From NCBI GenBank assembly GCA_941918925.1, contig OW799237.1, forward strand, positions 113,440,515 through 113,504,514: a stretch of DNA of 64,000 nt, in the 5' to 3' direction. The stretch is from Phyto melanocephala. Its lineage: Eukaryota > Arthropoda > Insecta > Diptera > Rhinophoridae. The position numbers and the translations under genes were made by a program. The notes beneath the pieces were generated by a model, which did no database searches, was not told the DNA's origin, and saw only the letters and a list, made by a program, of their open reading frames with translations. Positions 11,566-22,884 of the stretch are shown piece by piece (position 1 is the stretch's first letter; each line of letters starts with the position of its first letter).

Positions 11566-11639
11566 CTGTTAGTCTTCCTCTTTTAGGCAAAAGATCTTTA
11601 TTTTGGGATTGAGAGTTGTCTAAAGCCGTTTTTTGAAAC

Positions 11640-11935
11640 TTCTTATAAAATTAAGTTTTTCTTAAAATTTTGAGTGTGCTCGCTCCTCCTATACAAAACC
11701 AACAGTTTTTGGGGCATATCCAGATAATGGTTAGACTCATTTGGGTATTTTTTTTATAATCCTTCAAGCCCAAGTTAAATTCTTACGGATGGTTCTTCCT
11801 CAATTTTGAAGTGGGCGTGGCATTTTCCATACAAAGCCAACAGTTTTTGGGGCATATCAAATAAACAGCTAGATCGATTTTGTTAATCTTTTTTAAATAA
11901 TCCCTGAATCGCAAAAAACAAAATTGATCTTTAAA
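11640..11935. repeat. two-unit minisatellite, Helentron-like interior
   Basis: Two units of about 130-140 bp share 'ccaacagtttttggggcata' (near 11698 and 11841), preceded by 'ctcctcctatacaaaa' or 'gggcgtggcattttccatac'. The 'gtgggcgtggc' phrase is the same kind as in the internal repeats of 16736-17714. Probably a degraded interior of a related element. Confidence 0.5.
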
Positions 11936-12009
11936 CAAATCACACATAATTTTGATACAATAGCAAAATAAAGGAATAACAGAAATCTGGATGTGCGACT
12001 ACTTGCATA

Positions 12010-12580
12010 TACACATGTAGGGGGAATATCGAAGCAGACCACTACTATCACGGGTCCCTTTTCGACCCACTTCGCTCCTCAGTGATTTCGTGTCTACCGG
12101 TCAGTGTACCTTCAATCACTGAGTCCCGCGCCACAACCGGCGTTTGCTCTGGACTAGGAAAACGATTTCACACTGCCGACTGGTGATTGTTGACAATCCT
12201 CATCGCACAGTTCTTTGTAATGGCCAGCATCTCCCTTAGACTAAGGTCCCCCATCGCACTCACACTTAAAGTGTGCTTGCCTGTGATCCTTAATCTTCCG
12301 CTCGCCAACGCCGGACACTCGCATACTACATGCGCTGCCGTCTCGGCATCCTCCAGGCACATTCTACAAATATCATCATCCACGATCTGCATCCTCTTCA
12401 GATGATATTTGAAGTTACCATGTCCTGTAATCAACGTGATCCAGCTCATCATACTCCGATTAAAACCGAGTATCTTCACTGCACCCCTGCCAAGTGGCTC
12501 CCGGCGCACCATACGGGCCTGTCTAAACGTGGTTCCCTCCATCCACCTTCGCAAGTTTATAGAGTTCGTGCGACTACTTA
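12010..12580 (-). pseudogene. C-terminal fragment of a non-LTR retrotransposon ORF2
   Basis: Minus-strand coding from ~12560 to a stop at 12168 reads like the end of a Jockey/R1-type ORF2. It contains ITGHGNFKYHL, then a cysteine/histidine motif CRMCLEDAETAAHVVCECPA (CX2C..HX4C type), then LREMLAITKNCAMRIVNN. The reverse transcriptase and endonuclease are absent, as in a 5'-truncated insertion. Its 3' untranslated part extends to about 12010. A decayed relative lies in the same orientation at 55566-56215, and its last residues recur at 33560-33645. Confidence 0.75.
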
Positions 12581-12684
12581 ATACTGTTTGCTGTGTAATA
12601 TTTAAACGAAATATCCATAAGAACCTTACTTTTTTTATATGATAATATAGATTTAGAAAGATAAATGAGTGCATCGGTTCAACA

Positions 12685-12705
12685 AAGCGGGCCGGGTTAG
12701 CTAGT
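12685..12705 (+). repeat. 3' end remnant of a Helentron-like element
   Basis: 'aagcgggccgggttagctag' followed by 't' matches the terminal part of the Helentron-like consensus (gcgcgccgggtttggctagt), just upstream of the LINE fragment on the same locus. The remainder is unrecognisable. Confidence 0.45.
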
Positions 12706-13459
12706 AACCAATAAAATATTTTAATGGACACAATTCGACGTGAATAAATCTTCTCTATCTTGTATAAAAATAAATTTGTTGGAAAAAGTACCAAATTGTG
12801 TTCCCAAATTTTTCCATTTCCAACGCGTTATGAATGTGTTTAAAGTTTACATAATTAAAGTTGCATAGTTTTCTTATGTCTAGTAAACTTTCTTTTACAA
12901 ACTTTATTGAAATTTGCCCCGTTATTAGGAATAACGCATATTTATCCTTTTTGAATTCCTTCTTTGTTCTTCCATAGGTTTCTAAAATCTGTAATAAATA
13001 AAACAATATCTTTTTAGTGATATTTTTAATTCTATTATGTAAAATAAGAAAAACCTTTTATAAAACACTACCCAAAAGGCAGAAAAATTTTACCCCTTAT
13101 ATGTATAGGAACTTTAAAAAATATTCAAACTTATTTTTTTTCTTAGGTTTATGTATTACATAGAGTACCAATAATTAACCAAAATATATTTTTTACCAGT
13201 TTTGCCCCTTTGGGATTAAAAATTCCAAAATAGACTAGACACCTTTCAGTAGTGTTTAGTATTTATGTAGATCTCAACACCTTTTCAAGATAATCTGTGT
13301 AATTCTTAGCGGATAAAGCTTGCCTATTTTACCCGTTTTATTAATAATAACCCTTAAGGTTCTTGTTTTCGAAACTCCCGTATATTGGGTCTATACATTT
13401 GAAGAGGAACTCATTGTCCAAATTTCATATCACTAGCTTCTGCATTCTAGCTGTGCGAT
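12706..13459. other. AT-rich spacer
   Basis: No supported gene. The region ends at a tetranucleotide tract. Confidence 0.45.
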
Positions 13460-13467
13460 GATGAATC

Positions 13468-13498
13468 AGTCAGTCAGTCAGTCACTCATTCAGTCACG
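13468..13498. repeat. (CAGT)n microsatellite
   Basis: 'cagtcagtcagtcagtca' followed by imperfect units 'ctcattcagtca'. It lies about 80 bp beyond the 3' end of the RTE-like fragment and may be part of another decayed repeat. Confidence 0.7.
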
Positions 13499-13581
13499 TT
13501 AGTCTTATATCGGCAGATTAATCATGAGATTTGATTTTCAATACGATTTTTTTGACAGATCCTACATATATATTTAATCCT

Positions 13582-14560
13582 TTAATTTCCAGTGGAACAT
13601 AGGGCCGCAACAAATGCTCTCCATTGTATTCTATCAGTAGACATCGTTTTCATTTCATTCCAAGACACACCATGCTCGTTCAACTCGTTCTCAATTTGGC
13701 ATCTCCAAGTATTCGCAGGTCTGCCAGGTCTTCTGGATCCTTTGGGGTTATACTCAACGGACTGTCGAGTTAAATCATCCGCTGGTTTTTTCATTGTGTG
13801 CCCCAGCCAGCTAAATTTACGCAATCGGATACTCATGTTTAAAGAGACCTGATTGGTTAAGTAACACAAGTCCTGATTTGATATTGTGACAAGCCAAAAT
13901 ATCCTGTGTATACGCCTGAGGCAGCGGTTTATAAAAGCTTGCATACAACTCATTTCCCGAATCGAAATATTCCAGGTTTCACAGCCACACAGAAGCACAA
14001 ATTTCACGTTGCCATTAAAAACTTTAAGTTTGGTTTGACTTTAGATATTTTGCGATCTCCAGAATTTATTAAGCGTGCCAAATGCTTCTTTCGCCTTACA
14101 CAGTCTATTTTGTATATCTTCTTTGCTGCCACCGCTTTTTGAAATTATACTCCCCAGATAGCAAAAGTTTTCAACATCGTCAATGTATTGGCTGAAAGTT
14201 CGTATTGCATGAGGAGTTTATGCGCATTGATTTAGTTTTGTCGATATTAAATTGCAAGCCCGCTTTGGCAGCATGTATAGCAAAGGCTTGAATCTTGGAT
14301 TGCATGCTACAGAAGCGGTGGGATAGAAGACAGACGTCATCTGCATAATCAATATCATCTAACCTATCATGAAGGCCCCAGGAAATACCATGATGCATAT
14401 CCATACAGTGGTTCATAACTACGTCAAGTACTATGTTAAACAGTAGTGGAGACAGAACACAACCTTGACGAACTCCTACGTTTACTTTAATGGGTTTGCC
14501 CATTAGACGAACTCCTACATGATTCAAATCAAACTGCTTTATCATATTTATTCAGTATCG
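13582..14560 (-). pseudogene. inactivated RTE-like reverse transcriptase fragment
   Basis: Minus-strand remnant of a non-LTR retrotransposon polymerase. From 14545 it reads the palm motif GVRQGCVLSPLLFNIVLD, then the catalytic box YADD (14336-14347) in DIDYADDVCLL. The frame then shifts near 14170, where the thumb continues as ENFCYLGSIISKSGG, and an in-frame TAA sits at 14041-14043. The C-terminal part carries GCETW, INRCLRRIHRIFW, WLGHTMKKPADD and RRPGRPANTW, ending at 13582. The N-terminal half is missing, so the copy is 5'-truncated. RTE-clade placement is from the C-terminal motifs and is moderately sure. Confidence 0.82.
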
Positions 14561-15101
14561 TTTGGCTAGTCATTATGGAAAGACTCATACAACAGCGTAA
14601 CCAAATGCTGTATCTGTATCCAAATCTGCTGTATTAAGAAAAACATCTTTCTTTAAAAAAATGTTTTAGGTGCGATTCAAGGAACTCACGAACACATAAT
14701 AGACCTACTGAAACAACCATTGCCAATGACATAATTTTATTTTTTTTTTTTTTAATTTTGTAGAGTTTTCTGCGTTTGAAAAATTAATTTTATATATTTT
14801 TGTTTATCAATGTTTGTGAGAAAAAAATTTTTGTTCGTGATTAATTGTTTGTTTAAAACAAACTTTATTGCTTAATATTTTCACAAATTGCAGGGATAAA
14901 AGTAGTTTACTCACTCGTGATTATTAAATTTTGCGTCATTGCAGTGGTATTTGTGAATAAACTGCATGCTTCTGTAAGCAATGTTTAAGTGTTGTCAAAG
15001 TTTTTAATGTGTCATAATGTGTCAAAGTTAGAAACTTCACGTAAAGCGACGAAGTTTTCTCCGACATGGCCTTTCTGGTGATGTCGAACTTTCTGGCGTA
15101 T
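14561..15101. other. AT-rich spacer
   Basis: Nothing supported. Confidence 0.45.
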
Positions 15102-15203
15102 TTATGAAAAATATTTTAGGTTTATTAACAGCTTATTTGACACATGTTGTATAGAAATTTGTCAAATATGTCTTTAACAAACCTAAAATATTTTTTATGA
15201 ACA
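15102..15203. mobile_element. ~100 bp fold-back element (family B)
   Basis: Left arm 'tatgaaaaatattttaggtt' and right arm 'aacctaaaatattttttatg' are inverted copies, and pairing continues inward through 'atttgaca' / 'ttgtcaaat' to a small loop. A related right arm is at 1-70. No coding capacity; superfamily unknown. Confidence 0.65.
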
Positions 15204-16631
15204 TGGCAGTTTATCTTTGCCATTTTTATTTAGTGATACAACTCTCAGTTTTTTATTTTATTTAGAGAAAAGGTCATATTTTTATATATCAATTAAAAAT
15301 TTGTTAAAATAAGCAACCACTTAGAAACAAAGTAAGTATATTAAATTTAATTGCTTTTTTTTGTCTGTTACAACGTACAGAGCGCAAAAATGCAAAAACT
15401 GTTGTGTGCCAACAAGTAATACCAAAGTTTTTTTAATAAATATTTTATTAATAAATATTTTCTAATACAGTTCATTGGCACATTTTTAGTGTGTGTATTT
15501 GTTTGTATGTAGTATATACTTATGTGGTAATAATAAAAACAAAATAAAACTATTTACTTTTTAATGGTGGGCCACATGTTGCCCACAATAGCCGCTGTGT
15601 TTTTATTAAATTTTTCTTATATTTAACTTGCAATAAATGTTAAAAATTAGTTTTATACAAAATGTGTTTGACATAGAGCAAAATAAAAATTATTTAAATG
15701 AATTTTCAAATATCATAATGGACTAGAAAAACATCAATTTTGAAAATATTTAGCTAAACACCAAACAATTCAAATATTTTATATTAGTGCAAAAATTTGA
15801 TGAAAAAATATAAAAATATTTACATTAGATTTGAGAACTGGCAAAATTGTTAGCAAAAATGTTTTGAAATATTATTTTATTGTTCTTCAATATTTTGGAA
15901 ATACAAATTAATAAAAAAAAATGTCAAACAAAAATTTACAATATTTTCTTTTTTATATTTTATTAAAGTTTACAAGATGTTGATAAAGTTATGTCACTAT
16001 CATGACAATAGATTACCTGGCATGTTTTCGAAAATTATTCCTGCAAAATAAATCAATCAATGTCAATCTAAATTTGATTGACATTTAAATACCGCAATAC
16101 AAGTCCCTTGGTATTTTTGTTTTAAAATTTGCAAACAAAAATCACCTTTTCAGCTTCAAGAAAACTGAGAAAACAATTCTTTTAAGCAATTTTCCAAAAC
16201 ATGATTGTGTCGATATACAAACAGCAAATTCATATGTGAAAATAAATGTATGTATATACAGGTCTTATATTTCAATTAATGTACATATACTATATACATA
16301 CATATGTACATATTTACAAAAAAAAAAAATTGGTCAGCGCGATCGACAGATTTGCAAGCACCTAATTATTTTCGTATTTAAATAAGCAACAAATCAGATA
16401 TAACCCTGAAACCTAAGGCTTGTAGATATTCGAGTATAATATTCTCAAATTTTGAAAGATGTTTCGAAGCTGTAAAAGAGCTAATGTAATTGATATTATT
16501 TGACACTAAGTAGTCCAGACGTGTTTATCTATCAGGTAGTCTTGATTCGTCAGATGATTAATTTTTATTCACTTATTTTTAGCTGACAAAAAATAAAATA
16601 CATTATTTCCTGTCTTCTCCGATTCATATAC
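15204..16631. other. AT-rich spacer
   Basis: No gene or bounded repeat recognised. Confidence 0.45.
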
Positions 16632-16663
16632 AGCTAGCTATACCCTTCCCGTGTTGCTACGCC
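16632..16663 (-). repeat. 3' end remnant of a Helentron-like element
   Basis: The minus strand reads 'ggcgtagcaacacgggaagg' then 'gtatagctagct', the same layout as the intact ends at 16736 and 54692. It lies about 70 bp from the better-preserved element, suggesting repeated use of this neighbourhood or a nested older copy. Confidence 0.45.
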
Positions 16664-16735
16664 ACCAACTAAAATAAATTTGTAGGAAAGACATTACAGA
16701 AATATTCACTTCATTTTTAATTTATTTTATTGATA

Positions 16736-17714
16736 ACTAGCCAAACCCGGCGCGCATTGCTACGCCCCTTAATGAATCAAAATGCATTCTGAATTTTAAT
16801 TGAATATCAAGTGCAAAAACCTAAAAATTATATTTTTTATGAGCGTGGCACTGCCCACTTTTCTAATCACGAAATTGTAAAGTCATAACAGCTCAATATG
16901 TGTGCAAAGTTTCAAAAGAATCAGTCCAGCGCAAGTACCTTAAAATTATATTTTTTTTTATGGGCGTGGCCCTGCCCACTTTTCTAATCACAAAATTGTA
17001 GTCATGACAGCTCAATATGTGTGCAAAGTTTCAGAAAAATCGGTCCAGTGCAAGTACCTAAAAAGGAGACCTTTTTTTATGGGCGTGGCACTGTCCACTT
17101 TTCTAATCACAAAATTATAAAATCATGACAGCTCAGTATGTGTGCAAAGTTTCAGAAAAATCGGTCAAGTGAAAGTAGCTAAAAATGTTAACTTATTCTT
17201 TATGGGCGTGTCCCCGCCCACTTTTCTAATCACAAAATTGTAAAGTCATGACAGCTCAGTATGTGTGCATAGTTTCAGAAAAATCGGTTCAGTGCAAATA
17301 CCTCAAAATTATAACTTTTTTTTATGGGCGTGGCCCTGCCCACTTTTATAATCACGAAATTATAAAGTCATGACAGCTCAATATGTGTGCATAGTTTTAG
17401 AAAAATCAGTCCAGTGCAAGTACCTCAAAATTTAAACTTTTTTATGGGCGTGGCCCCGCCCATTTTTTTAATCACGAAATTATTTAGTCATGACAGCTCA
17501 ATATGTGTGCAAAGTTTCAGAAAAATCGGTCATGTGAAAGTAGCTTAAACTGAGAACTAATTTTTTATGGGCGTCGCCCCGCCCACTTTTTTCCACCCAT
17601 AAACACTCCCTGCTATGTGTACAACAACTTACCAAAGTTTGAGCCCAATCGGTTTTACAGTTTCGGAGTCTATAACTAACACACACACAGAGTTTCACTT
17701 TTATATATATAGAT
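16736..17714 (-). mobile_element. Helentron-like element with 7-unit minisatellite
   Basis: Minus-strand orientation: the 5' end is 'atctatatatataaaagtga' at 17714, with a GT-rich run and 'gactccgaaactgtaaaacc'. The 3' end 'ggggcgtagcaatgcgcgcc' then 'gggtttggctagt' ends at 16736. Inside are seven ~120 bp tandem units, each with 'gggcgtggc..gcccactttt', 'atcacaaaattgta', 'catgacagctcaatatgtgt' and 'tcagaaaaatcggtccagtg' (unit anchors at about 16841, 16961, 17081, 17203, 17325, 17446, 17568). The 5' AT-rich head and 3' hairpin ending in CTAGT follow the layout of Helentron-associated insect elements. No Rep/helicase, so non-autonomous. Apparent reading frames in it are not coding. Confidence 0.8.
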
Positions 17715-19959
17715 AATCTTTTTGAAAAAATTGGTATGATAGTGGTCGTACCAACTGTAAAACCTTCGTTGCCTCATGCACAACAACTTTGATCAAACGC
17801 AAAGTTTAGCTCCTATAAAGATCATACAGACAAACAAATAGAAGAAAATAAATGTTAAACTTCATTTATAAAAATATAAACAAGGAAAGTCCTTCTGACT
17901 TTTCTGCGATTGTGCAGTTTTTAATTTCCTGATGCCATTCCTGATGTGAACATACACAACAAAAATTCTCATTACAAAATAATGAGTGAAAAAAAAAAAC
18001 TAAAAACAGTTCTTCAGTACTTACAATTTGGCATCTGAAGTCATTATTTTAACACGGCGTTGTCATGGTGTAATTCCATAAAGTGATAGCGCAAAGAGAG
18101 TGTTGGAGTGTTGGAGTTTGAAAATTTTTGGCTCTGAAATCTCTTTTTTATATGTGGAGTTTGAAAAACATTGGGATACAAAAAAATAATCATCTGGACA
18201 CCTCTACTTGTATAAGTGTACCTCGGTCATTGTCATTGGAGGCAAGTACTTAACACCCTAGCTCGTATAAGTACTTATTGTGCTCACCTATAAATCTGGT
18301 CTAAAATAAGTACTTACTTTTATAGCAATAAAAAAGTTATTATTTCTGATAACATAAACAATCTATTAATATTGTGGACTTACAGAAGTCGTTCGCTTTT
18401 TTAAGGATTTTTAATTTGAAATTTAAAATCAAATAAAAATCCTTAAGTCATCAGTTTGTTAACTGCTTTGCCGCTACTGTTACACATTTAAAACTTCCTG
18501 TTTGTTTCAATTCCATAAAAATTCAAGTTTGTGATTTCGGCCATGTTATTCTTGTAAGAACCCCTGACTCCTAGAGCATGTTTGGGAAAATTGCAATCTC
18601 AATGTCCTTACAACATTACTTTCCTTACAGCACAAAAAAGCTTTTCAAATTGTAAACAAAACTGTCCTCTCATCTCTTGGCACGACAAACAAAACTTGCG
18701 AAAAAGCTCTTCATACACAACCCATCAATGATACAAAAATTCAGTTGCGTGTATACTTTCAAAACAAACGGTGATTAAATGCGGAAAAACAACGCAAACA
18801 AACAAATGTTAAATTTTTAATAATAAAAAAAAATTAATTAAATTTACCAAACATAAGAAATAGTTTAAGACAAAAGCAAATATTTTTAAGTTCAAAAGAA
18901 AATCTATAAAATATGAAATTAACATGAGATATAAAGAAATAGTGTGTAAGTGTTGGCTAAGGGAAAAAGCTGCATAATTTGTTTAAAATCTATAAAAAAA
19001 AATAGAGAATTAATTATACATAACCTAAATTGAATAAATTTGTTGATTTAATCTTAATTCGTACAATACGAAGCCTACAATAAAATATAAAAAATAAAAA
19101 AAATACACACGTTTTTATCCTGTGACGTCTCATTTAAGGACTCTCAGACCTAAAAGCAGAGTAAATTTATACATTTCCACTCTGAGAGCATAAATATGTG
19201 TGAGTTTATGTGCCAATGTTTTTGAATGGGGGCTCACCAATTGATGTAAATATTATGGGTGTTGAATAAAAAGCTAAATAAAAGTTACAAAAACAAAAAA
19301 GATGGTAATGATATAAAATAACAAAAGAAAGGAGATAAAAGAAAAATAAAAACTATAAACAAAACACTGGTTTGTTTTATTTCTTTGACTTTGTCCTTTT
19401 ATACACTAGAAAATAGTCTCTAACTAACCCACACTCAAACACGTTCGTTTATATCAGAGTTGCCGATTTGTTTGAAAATGTGTCATTTAAAGGAATTTCG
19501 TAAAATACTTTATATAAATTAAACATTAGCGAAACTTTTCTATAAATTCCATACAGTGAGTAATGCCAATTACTCAACTTTATCTAAAATTTATATAAAA
19601 ATTAATTTTCTTTAATTAAATTAATCGCAAATTTCTAATAAATTATTTATGGAGAATTATAATAAAAATTTCATATTAAAGCAAAATTATAAAGTATGAC
19701 TTAACTAAAAGCATTGTACAGAAATTGATAATTAGGGAATAAATATTTAGAAAATTTAAAAAAAAAATGGTGTTTCTTGGAATACACCAACACTCTTAGG
19801 CACTGTTTAATAAAAATAATATCTTGTTTTATCCCGAACTTATGATAGAGCAAACTGTTAAACTAACACTGCGCTTTTTGTTTAATATTATGACCAATAT
19901 ACTTTGGCAGGTCATCATTGATGGATTGACACTGAAACAAGGCTACTTAACTATTCAAA
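17715..19959. other. AT-rich stretch, no supported gene
   Basis: A possible 12-residue mariner-like scrap (minus strand, near 18060-18090) is too short to call. 'gactctcagacc..tctgagagc' near 19140-19190 is a small imperfect hairpin. Confidence 0.4.
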
Positions 19960-20475
19960 TTTACTTTGAAAACTAATCATCGATTCGCCCAATGTTTTAT
20001 CGCGAAATTGTGTTGAACGAAGAGGCTCGTTTTTCCACTAACAAGTTTTTTTAAACAACATTGTGTATATGAAGTGAAAATTTACTACTACATTCAGAAA
20101 AATGCACTGTATGGAGCGGTTTACACATTGATGGTATAATCGAAACTTATTTCTTCAAAAATAAAGCCGGGGCTTAGATCAGTGAATATTATTAGCGCAA
20201 CATGATTAATAATGATTTTTTTTTTAATTTTGATGACATTGATATGGACGAGATGTGGTTTTAATAGAATAACTCAAAGTGCCATAAGGCGATCGCAACC
20301 ATTTATTTATTGAATTTATAATTTGGCGATTGATATCGTTGGTTTTAAGAAATGCAACTTTTAGTTGGTTTCCTAGCTCATACAATTTGACAACTCTCGA
20401 TTATTTTCTCTAGGGCCATAAAGTCATTAATGTGTGTTAATAAACCAGCTACAATTGACGTCTTGTAGGCTAAAA
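19960..20475 (+). pseudogene. dead DD41D mariner-group transposase (relic)
   Basis: Conceptual reading across several stops gives FYREIVLNEEARFSTNKFF (the SDEAHF region, first Asp now Glu), EKCTVWSGLHIDGIIETYFF, NMINNDFFFNFDDIDMDEMW, and VNKPATIDVL at the end. The order and spacing match the intact protein at 7384-8469, but the subfamily differs. Many stops and a lost catalytic residue make it long inactive. Its terminal repeats were not found. Confidence 0.72.
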
Positions 20476-21829
20476 TTTTTTGTTATTTAAGTAGACTTTT
20501 GACATGCCAACAATCTTATTAATTGTTTTTATTTTTTGAAAATTTTGGCCATTAGGTAAATTTTTAATAAAAAATAGAAAAAAGCCGGTCCTATTTTTCA
20601 TTATGTTTTAACGTGCATTGTCTTTCGACTACTATTCGTGATTTTTTTTGTGCGCTATAATAAAAAGTGTCGCTACAGGGAGATGATCTGAAGCTTTTGT
20701 TGCAGTTCAACAGCTTAAAAAAATATTATCGAGCATATATCAACCACTGACAACTGTTCATTAAAAAATTGATTGAGAACTTTTGGTAAAGGACTGGGAC
20801 CCAGACAAACTAGTACGGGAGGTCACTTGACTAAAATAATTTTAAATTTTTAACCAGACCTAATTTGTAATAAACTGAAATGAATTTATTTTTAATATCT
20901 CAAAAAAAAACTTTTTTTATTAAAATTAATTTCATGTCATTAATTTTATTTTAATATTAAAAAACCGAGGTAAAATTCCATTAATTTTAATTGTTAATAG
21001 AAAATCAAGTTTATAAACCCCTTATAAGCCTTTAATAATTTTCATACATAAGATCGTTAAGTTTTTGACAGCCCTTAAGTGTATGGCTATATACAATAAT
21101 GAAGTAAAGGAATTTTGCCAGTGCGTTTCGGCAACACTGTTTTCAATTGCTTTAATGCAGTATACTGGTGTTTAGTGAAGTGTAAATAATAGAGATGGTC
21201 CTCAGTATTTGTATATTTCCTTTTACACCTACAATAACAACCAGCTTTCAAAAATAGAGAAATAACAATAACAAATAAATTTAGAGCAAAGGAGAAAAGA
21301 GAATAACTCGTTAGAAAAAACACATTTTTGAACGCGTTCATTCTAAAACGTACGTTTGTGTGTAAACTAATGCTGCAATTTATTTTGATTTTAATATTAT
21401 GGTAAATTTCTACGATTTAATTAGAAATTGTAAGAAAGGAAATTTGTTTAAAATCTTTAAATTTAAACAGGATTCGCATTTAAGAACAAAATAAATTCAA
21501 ACTAAAGCTAAATTAAAACTGCTTAATCTTTTTATATCCTATACTTCTCTACTGTGTAGTGAAATAGATAAATTATTTAACTTTTACGAAATGGTGCAAG
21601 TCGAGATTTTTTTGAAAATTAAAAAACAAAAATATTTTTTTGCTCTATTTTGAACATTTATTGATCGTAATGAATAGATAGAACCTCAGTTTAGCGGAAT
21701 TAAATTAGTATCTCCGCTGATTCTTATACGATCGGCGCCATTATTTCAGCAATGATTTTTGATGTATCCCCTAATATATTTTTATGTATCGGACTACCAT
21801 AATCCAATATTTAATTTTTTTTGAGCGAT
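20476..21829. other. AT-rich spacer
   Basis: No gene recognised. The piece around 20660-20840 is slightly more complex but matches nothing I know. Confidence 0.4.
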
Positions 21830-22420
21830 TTTAATCAAAATAGGTTATACTCTTATTTAAATATTTAAATTTTTTTATTCGTATTTTTATTTTAACATTT
21901 TTTATGTGGGTTTAGAAAATAATTATAAAAACAAAATTTTAAAACAACTTAACTCTTGCAATCAGAGACCGTAATTATTATTCCTTTTTTCACAAAAGTC
22001 AGATGATAACAGTTATTTTTTGATTTTTATTTTTTTGAGCAAAAATAAAAGTTATTTTTTGATTTTTATTTTTTCGAGCAAAAATAAAAGTTATTTTTTG
22101 ATTTTTATTTTATGATAGACTAATGCATAAGGACCAATATGGTATACTTGAATCCGTTTTACGACAATAACTGTTATTTTCGGTCCCTGCTTGCAATGCT
22201 TCTGGCTGCTCTTCACTCCAAAATCGACAATTCTGCTTACTAACGTACCCATTGAGCCAAAAATGAGTTTCGTCGCTGAACACAAGAAGCGCGCGATGAA
22301 CTTTCTTAACAGAGTACGCATTTTGATAATAAAATTCAATAATTTTCAAGCGTTGTAAATTATAGACCAAACAGAAGATGTTTGACAGTGAAACAAAACA
22401 CGAAACGTGCATCAGCTGTT
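21830..22420 (-). pseudogene. internally deleted mariner-group relic split by a hAT MITE
   Basis: On the minus strand a helix-turn-helix piece (IIEFYYQNAYSVKKVHRALL, ~22342-22284) runs directly into FSDETHFWLNGYVSKQNCRF (from 22280) and WSEEQPEALQ. About 100-120 residues normally between these parts are absent, so this was a deletion derivative. After EALQ the frame enters the 227 bp insert at 21963-22189; beyond it, at 21962 and lower, the reading resumes with QEL, as expected for this family. Nothing readable remains downstream except weak similarity. Confidence 0.75.
21963..22189. mobile_element. 227 bp hAT MITE with perfect 8 bp target duplication
   Basis: Flanked by CTTGCAAT on both sides (21955-21962 and 22190-22197), the 8 bp duplication typical of hAT elements. 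Left end CAGAGACCGTAATTATTATT; the right end is the approximate inverse (GTTATTTTCGGTCCCTG). CAGAGA is the canonical start seen in hobo/Hermes-type hATs. It contains a 39 bp tandem repeat (22012-22050, 22051-22089, partial from 22090). It has no transposase and is inserted in the mariner relic reading frame. Confidence 0.88.
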
Positions 22421-22494
22421 TAAACCAGTGTTGCCAAAGAGATAATAGCAAAAAAATCACCCTCTACATACACTGAGAAACGCCTCTTTTTGCT

Positions 22495-22812
22495 GTTGTT
22501 TTTTTTAAATTGAAGGTTTTTTGTTGCAATGTGATTTAAAAAAAATTTTTAAACACGTGGTTGTCTGCTCATATCACAGCCATTAAAAAGACGATGTTAA
22601 TGAATTTGAATACCAAAATTCTTGAAAGCAATTCTAAATAACTTATATCACATACATGTGGTATATATGGCGACTTAAAAAAGTTGATTTCAACGCTTCC
22701 ACAGATGGAAATAGCTAAGTCGACCACTTTTCAGAATATATATTATTACAAATATTAATTACAAATGCAATGACAAATTTATATACATATTCTCTTCTAC
22801 ACTTTCGTGTGT
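22495..22812 (+). repeat. family A repeat, degraded copy A3
   Basis: Retains 'gctcatatcacag', 'aaaaagttgatttcaacg', 'tcagaatatatatt' and the 3' end 'cttctacactttcgtgtg'. The CGGACAGA block is reduced. Moderately diverged. Confidence 0.55.
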
Positions 22813-22884
22813 TCTTACAAAATTAAGCAAAAGTAAAATGTTTCATTTATATTTTTTAAGACTAATACAAAATTGTTATATTTT

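Noticed and set aside
17498..17698. Open frame beginning KLCVCVSYRLRNCKTD, repeated at 53975-54199
   Set aside because: Frame lies in the repeated 5' head of the Helentron-like elements; it is kept open only by shared sequence, with no protein-like conservation.
18050..18100. Minus-strand HFMELHHDNAVLK resembling a mariner HHDNA motif
   Set aside because: Only about a dozen residues with no collinear neighbouring motifs; cannot be told from chance.
20660..20840. Possible LTR-retroelement coding scrap
   Set aside because: Translation gives no recognised gag, protease, integrase or polymerase motif.
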